DNA of 5,040 bases from Caldilinea sp. (GTDB lineage: Bacteria; Chloroflexota; Anaerolineae; Caldilineales; Caldilineaceae). The stretch covers positions 1 through 5,040 of the forward strand of contig JAPLGY010000514.1 of NCBI GenBank assembly GCA_026389955.1, given 5' to 3'. Of this stretch, positions 1 through 5,040 are shown piece by piece (positions within the stretch are counted from its first letter, which is position 1; each line of letters opens with the position of its first letter). The notes under the pieces were generated by a model. The model searched no databases. It had not been told where the DNA came from and saw only the letters and a program-made list of their open reading frames with translations. Both the position numbers and the translations under genes were made by a program.

Positions 1-2801
1 TCGACACGATCTACGCCGAAGGGCAGCGCCGTTATGTCGAATCGCTCTCCGCCTATGCCCGTCAATTCCTGGGCTTGATGGAAAAACCGAACGTCGACCA
101 GATCGAAGGGCTCAGCCCTGCCATCTCGATCGACCAGAAAGGTTCGGGGCGCAACCCCCGCTCGACCGTCGGCACCGTCACCGAGGTCTACGACTATCTG
201 CGTCTTCTCTACGCCCGCATCGGCCAGCCCCACTGCCCAACGTGCGGTGCGCCGATCACCCAGCAGACGGCCACCCAGATCGTCGACACGATTATGGGGA
301 TGCCAGAGGGCAGCCGCCTGCTGGTGCTGGCCCCGATCATCCAAGCCCGCAAGGGCAACCACAAGGCAGTCTTCGAAAGTTTGCAAAAACAAGGCCTGCT
401 GCGCGCCCGAGTCAACGGCACCCTCTATGAAGTGACCGAAGTGCCAGAGCTGGACCGCTACAAAATGCACACGATCGAGGCTGTGGTCGACCGACTCATC
501 GTCCAACAGGCCGCAGTCGACGACACCGGCGAACCCACCGGCACCGACCTGACCCGCCTGGCCGATTCGGTCGAGACTGCACTCAAACTGGGCAGCGGCG
601 TGCTGGTCGTGGCCGACGTCAGCCACCGCGAGCACCCTGTCGACCGCACCTTCAGCGAACATTTCGCCTGCGTGAAATGTGGCACCAGCCTGCCCGAGAT
701 CGAACCCCGCACCTTCAGTTTTAACAGCCCCCACGGGGCCTGCCCCACCTGCACCGGACTCGGCTCGCTGCAGGAATTCGACCCAGATCTGATCTTCGAC
801 GAGGAGCTGTCGATCGAAAATGGGGCGGTGCTGGCCTGGCGCCGCCAAAACGAAGAGGACGGAGACGGCTACTACCAGCAGGTGCTGCGGGCCGTCTGCC
901 AACAGCATGGGGTGCCCTCACGTCTGCCCGTCAAAGAGCTGAGCCTGAAACAGCGCGACCTGATTCTTTGGGGAGTGCCCAAAAAAGAGAACAAAATTCG
1001 CATCGACTACACCAACAGCCACGGCGAAGAACGGGTTTTTGAGACCAGCTTCAGCGGCGTGATCCCCAACCTGCAACGCCGCTACCAGGAGACCACCAGC
1101 GACTACATCCGTGGCAAGTTGGAAGAGTTCATGAGTGTACGCCCCTGCCCAACCTGCCAGGGCAAACGGCTGCGCCCCGAAGCCCTGGCCGTCACGGTGG
1201 CCGGCAAAAATATCTGGGAGATCACCCGCATGGCCGTCGGTGACTCGCTGGCCTGGGCACACTGGCTGCGCGGAGACCCCTCCGCTGCACCAGGCCCATC
1301 CCCGCTGACCCCACGCCAGCGGACCATCGCCTACCAGATCCTCCAGGAGATCGCAGCCCGCCTCGGCTTTATGGTCAATGTCGGGCTGGATTATCTGACT
1401 TTGGAACGCACAGCAGTCACCCTCTCCGGCGGTGAAAGCCAACGCATCCGGCTGGCCACCCAGATCGGCAGCCAACTGATGGGCGTGCTCTATATTCTGG
1501 ACGAACCCAGCATCGGGCTGCATCAGCGCGACACCGCCCGCCTGATCGAGACCCTGCAAGGGATGCGCGACCTGGGCAACACCGTGCTGGTCGTCGAACA
1601 CGACGAAGACACCATCCGCGCTGCCGACTGGATCGTCGATATGGGGCCGGGTGCAGGGGAACACGGCGGCCATGTGACCTGTTCGGCCTGGCGCGATGAT
1701 TTTTTGCGCTGCCCCGACAGCCTGACCGCCCAATATTTGCGCGGGGAGATGCGCATCCCCGTGCCCGACAGACGCCGCGACGGCAACGGCAAATACCTGT
1801 CCATTCGAGGCGCCCACGAGAACAACCTCAAACAGGTGGATGTGCAGATCCCTCTCGGCAAATTCGTGGCGGTCACCGGGGTGAGCGGCAGCGGAAAATC
1901 GACGCTGGTGGTCGATGTGTTGTACAAACGGCTGGCACAGTGGATGTACCGGGCCAAAAACCGCCCCGGCGCCCATACAGCCCTCGAAGGGATCGAACAG
2001 ATCGACAAAGTGATCGACATCGACCAGAGTCCGATCGGACGCACCCCACGCAGCAACCCCGCCACCTATGTTGGGCTCTTCACCGATATTCGCGATCTGT
2101 TTGCCAGTTTGACCGAGGCCAAGGCACGCGGCTACAAAGCGGGCCGCTTCTCTTTCAACGTCAAGGGAGGGCGCTGTGAGGCCTGCCAGGGGGACGGCAT
2201 CATCCGGATCGAAATGCAATTTCTGCCCGATGTCTACGTCCCCTGCGAGGAGTGCAAGGGCCATCGGTACAACCGGGAGACGCTCGAGGTCAAATTTCGC
2301 GGCAAGTCGATCGCCGATGTGCTGGAAATGACTGTCGAAGAGGGGTTGGAATTTTTCCAGCACATTCCACGCATTCGCAACAAACTCGACACACTCTACG
2401 CGGTGGGGCTGGGCTATATCAAAATCGGCCAGCCAGCCACCACGCTCTCGGGCGGAGAGGCGCAACGGGTCCAGCTTGCCAAAGAGCTGAGCCGGCGCGC
2501 CACCGGCAACACCCTGTATATTCTCGACGAACCGACAACCGGGCTCCACTTCGAAGATGTACGCAAGCTGCTCACCGTCCTGCATGAGCTGGTCAACAAA
2601 GGCAACACCGTGCTGGTCATCGAACACAATCTTGACGTGATCAAAAACTGCGACTGGCTGATCGACATGGGACCCGAAGGGGGGGTCAAGGGAGGGCAGG
2701 TGCTGGTCGAGGGCACCCCAGAACAGGTGGCGATCCACCCCCGCAGCTACACCGGCCAGTTTCTGCGCCCCCTCCTTCAAAAAGAGAAGAACGCAGCATG
2801 A
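1..2801 (+). CDS. uvrA: UvrA, excinuclease ABC subunit A (5'-truncated by window edge)
   Basis: UvrA is the ATP-dependent damage-sensing subunit of nucleotide excision repair; as a dimer it finds bulky lesions and loads UvrB. The reading frame is open from base 3 (DTIYAEGQRRYVESLSAYAR), so the ATG at 75 is internal. About 45-50 N-terminal codons, including the first Walker A, lie left of the window. In order: a CPTC pair near 234; first zinc module CVKC (669-680) and CPTC (741-752); a further CPTC near 1146; signature LSGGESQR (from 1422); Walker B LYILDEPS with its Asp at 1500; second Walker A GVSGSGKST (1878-1904); second zinc module CEAC (2175-2186) and CEEC (2244-2255); signature LSGGEAQR (2445-2468); Walker B LYILDEPT with its Asp at 2526. 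The C-terminus SYTGQFLRPLL is typical. The 932 visible codons fit a slightly long UvrA, and every visible key motif is intact. The segment around 1677-1710 (TCSAWRDDF), where a GTP-like turn is usual, is divergent but in frame. Confidence 0.97.
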   Translation, partial: DTIYAEGQRRYVESLSAYARQFLGLMEKPNVDQIEGLSPAISIDQKGSGRNPRSTVGTVTEVYDYLRLLYARIGQPHCPTCGAPITQQTATQIVDTIMGMPEGSRLLVLAPIIQARKGNHKAVFESLQKQGLLRARVNGTLYEVTEVPELDRYKMHTIEAVVDRLIVQQAAVDDTGEPTGTDLTRLADSVETALKLGSGVLVVADVSHREHPVDRTFSEHFACVKCGTSLPEIEPRTFSFNSPHGACPTCTGLGSLQEFDPDLIFDEELSIENGAVLAWRRQNEEDGDGYYQQVLRAVCQQHGVPSRLPVKELSLKQRDLILWGVPKKENKIRIDYTNSHGEERVFETSFSGVIPNLQRRYQETTSDYIRGKLEEFMSVRPCPTCQGKRLRPEALAVTVAGKNIWEITRMAVGDSLAWAHWLRGDPSAAPGPSPLTPRQRTIAYQILQEIAARLGFMVNVGLDYLTLERTAVTLSGGESQRIRLATQIGSQLMGVLYILDEPSIGLHQRDTARLIETLQGMRDLGNTVLVVEHDEDTIRAADWIVDMGPGAGEHGGHVTCSAWRDDFLRCPDSLTAQYLRGEMRIPVPDRRRDGNGKYLSIRGAHENNLKQVDVQIPLGKFVAVTGVSGSGKSTLVVDVLYKRLAQWMYRAKNRPGAHTALEGIEQIDKVIDIDQSPIGRTPRSNPATYVGLFTDIRDLFASLTEAKARGYKAGRFSFNVKGGRCEACQGDGIIRIEMQFLPDVYVPCEECKGHRYNRETLEVKFRGKSIADVLEMTVEEGLEFFQHIPRIRNKLDTLYAVGLGYIKIGQPATTLSGGEAQRVQLAKELSRRATGNTLYILDEPTTGLHFEDVRKLLTVLHELVNKGNTVLVIEHNLDVIKNCDWLIDMGPEGGVKGGQVLVEGTPEQVAIHPRSYTGQFLRPLLQKEKNAA

Positions 2802-3868
2802 ACGTGGCCCCTCTGGCTGCCCTGCCTCTCCGGGTTCGCGGGGTTTCCTCTCCGCTGGAGGAGGTGATCGCGCTGGCCGGCCAGCACGCTCTGCCCGTAC
2901 AGCTGTCGCTTTCTGCCAGCTCTGTCGGCGAGGAATTTGCCCAGGTCGACCCGGCACTGCGCGTGGAGCCGGGTCAAGCGGGTGACTGCGATCCAGCTCC
3001 TGGCCTGACCTATGCAGGCTACAGCCCCGCCCAGAGGGGCCGTTTTCTGGCCTGGTGCGCGGCCCCCCAGTCGCACGCCTAACTGCTGGCTCAGTTGGAA
3101 CAAAGCGCCTCCTGGCAGCCGGTCCAGGGGCTCTGGCGTGTCGCTCTGTTGGCCCGCTGGCTGGAACAGGACGGCCTTGCACTGGCAAACTGGCTGACCC
3201 AGGCCGCCCTGCCCGCCGATCTTGCCGGGGTGGCGCTGGGGCTGCAGGCACTCCTCGGCACCGCGCTGACGGCAGACGAAGCCCGCACAGTGTCCAGACT
3301 CTGGCAGTTGCCCGCAGCCGACCTGAGCGAGGCAGCGCTGGCCTTTCGTCTGCAGTCGCTCGCAGCCACCCTCAGCACAGAACCGCTTCAGTTTGCATTA
3401 AAACAGCTGGGCCCGGCCGCAGACCACCCCTTGCCTTGGCGCTGCCACCATCGAGACCTGCGGATCGAATTTCCCCAACCCAACCTCCGGCGTGGCTTGG
3501 AGCCGCTGCTCGCCGACCTGGCCCTGCCCGAGGAGCCCCCAGCTCCCTTTACAAAAGAGGCCATAGACCCAGACGCCCCATCTGCCCAAAAAGAACTGGC
3601 CCACACCTACCTGGTCGTCGAGTTTCGTCAGAGCCGCTCCGAATACTTCTTGAGCGCCCTGCGCCAGGCCCAACGGCGCTCCACCTTTGTCCAGTTGCTC
3701 GACGAAGACCGCCATCTGGTCTATCGCGTCACCTTTCGCAAAAACGAAATGAACGCTTTCTGGCAGCTGTGGAACTATGTGCACAGCTGGTCCACAACCC
3801 GGATCTACTGCAACGGCCAAGAACTACAGAGCTGGCAAGTCTACCCTTATTCACAGTACCTGCGCTAG
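2798..3868 (+). pseudogene. Unknown uvrA-linked protein, interrupted by an in-frame TAA
   Basis: The ATG at 2798 overlaps the uvrA stop as ATGA, with a weak purine-rich stretch (GAGAAG, 2784-2789) upstream, which suggests translational coupling. The frame encodes 94 residues, hits TAA at 3080-3082, and continues in the same frame to TAG at 3866-3868. Without the stop the product would be about 356 residues. The downstream part could restart only at weak codons such as TTG 3095, which has no visible Shine-Dalgarno. The N-terminal part has DPALRV (residues 51-56) and YAGYSPAQRGRFLAW (72-86), which resembles the core of TerB_N-type domains; this is recollection, not a search. The middle is Leu/Ala-rich and probably helical. 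The C-terminal ~85 residues are a distinct aromatic-rich domain (FWQLWNYVHSW, then YCNGQEL and WQVYPYSQYLR). No signal peptide or membrane span is seen, so it is probably cytosolic. Function is unknown. The conserved-looking sequence on both sides of the stop points to a recent nonsense mutation or a sequence error. The last codon is followed directly by an IS end. Confidence 0.75.
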
Positions 3869-3885
3869 TGTTTTGTCAGGCGTCA
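3868..3885 (+). repeat. Probable left terminal inverted repeat of the IS630-like element
   Basis: This 18-base stretch (GTGTTTTGTCAGGCGTCA) directly follows a TA dinucleotide and precedes the transposase promoter. Its reverse complement matches 13 of 18 bases at 4697-4714. The left boundary is inferred from the TA rule for IS630 elements and from the abrupt end of the preceding gene. The pairing with the right end is imperfect and partly confounded by the neighbouring repeat array. Confidence 0.5.
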
Positions 3886-3886
3886 T

Positions 3887-3915
3887 TTGATAGGAAAAAT
3901 AAGGCATTGTATACT
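3887..3915 (+). promoter_or_regulatory. Sigma-70-type promoter for the transposase
   Basis: TTGATA (3887-3892) and TATACT (3910-3915) each match the -35 and -10 consensus at five of six positions, with an optimal 17-bp spacer. The site lies just inside the IS left end and points into the transposase gene that starts at 3956. The predicted leader is about 30-40 bases long. Confidence 0.7.
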
Positions 3916-3955
3916 ATGTCTCCGGTGTGACGATCAATGAAAATGGGAGGCAAAA

Positions 3956-4426
3956 ATGGGTAGAACGCAAGAGTACAAAGTGAATCTGTCAGCGGAAGAA
4001 CGCAAACACCTCATCGATCTGGTGTCGAGTGGGGTGAAAAATGCCAGAAAGCTGACGCGAGCACACATTTTGCTCAAAGCGGACGAAGGCTGGACCGACG
4101 CTGAAATCACACGCGCACTTGATGTGGGAGCGGCCACCGTGGAACGGGTGCGTAAGCGATACAGCCAGGAAGGCCTGGATAGCGCGATTGATCGGAAACC
4201 CTCTAACCGTGTATACGCACGCAAAGTCGATGACAAAACCGAAGCCCACCTCGTTGCCCTCGTCTGTGGCGAAGCCCCAGCAGGATATGCAGCCTGGACC
4301 TTGCGGCTGTTGGCGGAAGAATTGGTGGCACTTGAACAGGTCGAACTAGCGTCGATTTCGCATGAAACCGTGCGCCAAACGTTAAAAAAAACAAACTTAA
4401 GCCTTGGCAAAAGCAAAAATGGATAA
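3956..4426 (+). CDS. IS630-family transposase, N-terminal ORF (helix-turn-helix part)
   Basis: The ORF encodes 156 residues. The start is well supported by GGGAGG (3945-3950) five bases upstream of the ATG and by a strong promoter before it. Residues ~30-70 (ARKLTRAHILLKAD, then WTDAEITRALDVGAATVERV) form the helix-turn-helix that binds the IS ends. The WTLRLLAEELVAL and ISHETVRQTLKK segments (about residues 110-145) are the second helical DNA-binding part typical of the family. After LKK the zero frame leaves the family pattern and ends in TNLSLGKSKNG. The family sequence resumes in the -1 frame at an A8 run, so this ORF is the unshifted product. It has no catalytic domain. If still expressed it could bind IS ends and act as a repressor, which is inference. 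Confidence 0.88.
   Translation: MGRTQEYKVNLSAEERKHLIDLVSSGVKNARKLTRAHILLKADEGWTDAEITRALDVGAATVERVRKRYSQEGLDSAIDRKPSNRVYARKVDDKTEAHLVALVCGEAPAGYAAWTLRLLAEELVALEQVELASISHETVRQTLKKTNLSLGKSKNG
4384..4392 (+). other. Probable programmed -1 ribosomal frameshift site (A8 run)
   Basis: Eight A's (4384-4391) followed by C are phased as A AAA AAA in the zero frame, the classical slippery heptamer. Slipping back one base changes the reading from LKK-TNLSLGK to LKK-NKLKPWQKQKW, and the latter is the family-typical continuation. Many IS630 elements make full-length transposase this way. A simple one-base indel in the homopolymer is an alternative explanation. Confidence 0.65.
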
Positions 4427-4512
4427 TCCCACCGCAACAGAATGCCGAGTTTGTGTGTGCGATGGAAGATGTGCCGGAACTTTACCATAAACTTTATAAT
4501 CCGCATCGCTGA
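4390..4512 (+). pseudogene. Transposase continuation in the -1 frame, cut by deletion
   Basis: From 4390 the -1 frame reads NKLKPWQKQKWIIPPQQNAE, then FVCAMEDVPELYHKLYNP, the stretch that in intact IS630 transposases leads straight into the first catalytic Asp (VVCxDE). Family similarity stops at about 4503, and the frame ends HR then TGA at 4510-4512. Joined to the first ORF through the slippery site it would give a protein of about 185 residues with no catalytic acid. Confidence 0.8.
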
Positions 4513-4693
4513 GATTGAACTCAATATCCTTTCCAGTCAGTGCTTGGACCGGTGTATCGGGCAGAAAGAGTTCCTTAGCAAAGAAGTGACTGCCTGGGAA
4601 GCCCGACGTAATCAGCGAGCGGCCTCCACCAACCGGCAGTTCACTACTCAGGATGCCCGTATCAAGCTGAAACACCCATATCCATCACTTTAG
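4502..4693 (+). pseudogene. C-terminal remnant of IS630 transposase after an internal deletion
   Basis: The frame used by the first ORF picks up again here as RIAEIELNILSSQCLDRCI, continues through EVTAWEARRN and FTTQDARIKLKHPYPSL, and stops at TAG 4691-4693. This is the end of an IS630 transposase, where AEIEL carries the third acidic residue (Glu) of the DDE triad. The two Asp motifs (VCxDE and MDNxNTH) that should precede it are missing. The junction lies between about 4498 and 4508 and is also out of frame with the preceding -1-frame segment. From general knowledge of the family, about 110-120 residues have been lost. No ribosome binding site or good start precedes this piece, so it is not expected to be made. 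Confidence 0.85.
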
Positions 4694-4696
4694 ACT

Positions 4697-4714
4697 TGAC
4701 GGCACCCAAGACAC
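4697..4714 (+). repeat. Candidate degenerate right terminal inverted repeat of the IS
   Basis: TGACGGCACCCAAGACAC begins four bases after the transposase stop. It matches the reverse complement of the left tip at 13 of 18 positions, with the best blocks at TGACG and at the outer end. The last ten bases are also the start of the tandem-repeat array, so this may be an IS end overwritten by repeat, or partly chance. No flanking TA is present. Confidence 0.3.
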
Positions 4715-5040
4715 GACACGCTCTTTTGGAGCCCCGACCGTGAGGGAGGGGGGAAATGTCAAGACACGACAAGTTCCCAAGACACGACAAGCTCTTTTGG
4801 AGCCCCGACCGTGAGGGAGGGGGAATCGCAAGGCACGACCAGCACCCCAGACACGACAAGCACCCCAGACACGACACGCTCTTTTGGAGCCCCGACCGTG
4901 AGGGAGGGGGGAACCCCCAGACACGACAAGCTCCCCAGACACGACACGCTCTTTGGTAGCCCCGACCGTGAGGTAGGGAGAATCCCCAGACACGACAAGC
5001 TCCCAAGACACGACACGCTCTTTTGGAGCCCCGACCGTGA
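4704..5040 (+). repeat. Nested tandem-repeat array (18-bp units plus ~52-bp element), continuing past the window
   Basis: The 11-mer GACACGACAMG begins at 4710, 4763, 4781, 4832 (degenerate), 4850, 4868, 4920, 4938, 4989 and 5007. Adjacent copies within a run are exactly 18 bases apart (unit such as GACACGACAAGCTCCCCA). The last copy of each run, starting at 4710, 4781, 4868, 4938 and 5007, is followed by a longer element: GCTCTTTTGGAGC, then CCCGACCGTGAGGGAGG and a G tract. This gives a 51-53 bp step to the next run. Higher-order periods are 71, 87, 70 and 69 bases, and the differences come mainly from the number of 18-bp units. GCTC-TTTTG-GAGC can form a 4-bp hairpin. Copy four (4938) carries changes that weaken the hairpin and interrupt the G tract. 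All three minus frames are open across most of the array because the unit lacks stop codons there. No ribosome binding site or codon signal supports a gene. No other gene is seen in 4694-5040. Confidence 0.9.

Larger units (their letters stand above)
3868..4714 (+). mobile_element. Decayed IS630-family insertion sequence (internally deleted)
   Basis: The element is recognised by its transposase remnants, which match the IS630/Tc1-mariner type seen in many Chloroflexota and cyanobacteria. IS630 elements insert at and duplicate TA. Here the left tip begins right after TA at 3866-3867, inside the TAG stop of the preceding gene. The left outer 18 bases (3868-3885) and the reverse complement of 4697-4714 agree at 13 of 18 positions, so 4714 is a candidate right tip. 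No TA follows it, and part of the match (CCCAAGACAC) also belongs to the adjacent tandem repeat, so the right boundary is uncertain. The segment appears lower in GC than the genes to its left. At about 0.85 kb it is shorter than a full IS630 (usually about 1.1-1.2 kb), consistent with the internal deletion in the transposase. It should not be able to transpose by itself, though it might be moved by a related intact copy. Confidence 0.8.

Noticed and set aside
75..77. ATG at 75 as the start of uvrA
   Set aside because: The same frame upstream encodes conserved UvrA sequence (YAEGQRRYVESLSAYARQFL) back to the window edge, so the true start is outside.
1677..1715. Possible double frameshift in uvrA at the divergent TCSAWRDDFLRC segment
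   Set aside because: The length and frame fit the family on both sides (GEHGG before, SLTAQYL after), and the segment is a variable linker after the first nucleotide-binding domain.
918..3251. A 777-residue antisense open frame covering uvrA and part of the next gene
   Set aside because: It is the complement of clearly conserved uvrA coding sequence in a GC-rich genome. Its translation shows no recognisable domain and it crosses two sense genes, so it is a shadow.
3055..3930. A 291-residue plus-strand frame overlapping the second half of the unknown gene
   Set aside because: It is Arg/Pro-rich shadow sequence and reads through the IS left end. The alternative frame (3095-3868) has plausible protein composition and continues the frame coupled to uvrA.
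3934..4524. A 196-residue minus-strand frame across the transposase
   Set aside because: It lies opposite the IS630 transposase, which has family motifs, a promoter and a ribosome binding site; the minus frame has none of these.
4704..5040. CRISPR array
   Set aside because: The segments between the short repeats are themselves repeats rather than unique spacers, the unit lengths are wrong, and no cas gene is present.

Overview
The window looks like chromosomal DNA of a GC-rich free-living bacterium. It holds four things in order: most of a uvrA DNA-repair gene, a downstream gene of unknown function that is disrupted, a decayed IS630-type insertion sequence, and a nested tandem-repeat array that runs off the right edge. 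The UvrA wording and the partner gene suggest a Chloroflexota-like (Anaerolineae/Chloroflexia) host. That is an impression from sequence style only and is weak.

Bases 1-2801 (+): uvrA without its first ~45-50 codons. Both ABC signature motifs, both Walker B motifs, the second Walker A and two zinc-binding modules are intact, so the gene looks functional. Bases 2798-3868 (+): the next gene overlaps uvrA by the 4-base ATGA, so the two are probably co-transcribed and translationally coupled. It encodes a mostly helical protein with a short TerB_N-like stretch near its N-terminus. It is cut by an in-frame TAA at 3080-3082, after which the same frame stays open to 3868.

Bases 3866 to about 4714: an IS630-family element appears to sit exactly in the stop codon of that gene. 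The TA of the TAG fits the TA target of IS630 elements. The element has a good sigma-70-type promoter, a strong ribosome binding site, an N-terminal helix-turn-helix ORF ending at an A8 run suited to -1 frameshifting, and then a large out-of-frame internal deletion. The deletion removed the first two acidic residues of the DDE triad but left the C-terminus. The element cannot move by itself.

Bases ~4704-5040: a nested tandem repeat. An 18-bp short unit is present in runs of one to three, alternating with a ~51-53 bp element that contains a small hairpin and a G-rich tract. The array abuts or overwrites the right end of the IS. No RNA gene, CRISPR array or convincing intrinsic terminator was seen. 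The most unusual items are the repeat array, its junction with the IS, and the stop-interrupted uvrA partner gene. No new defence or metabolic system can be supported here.
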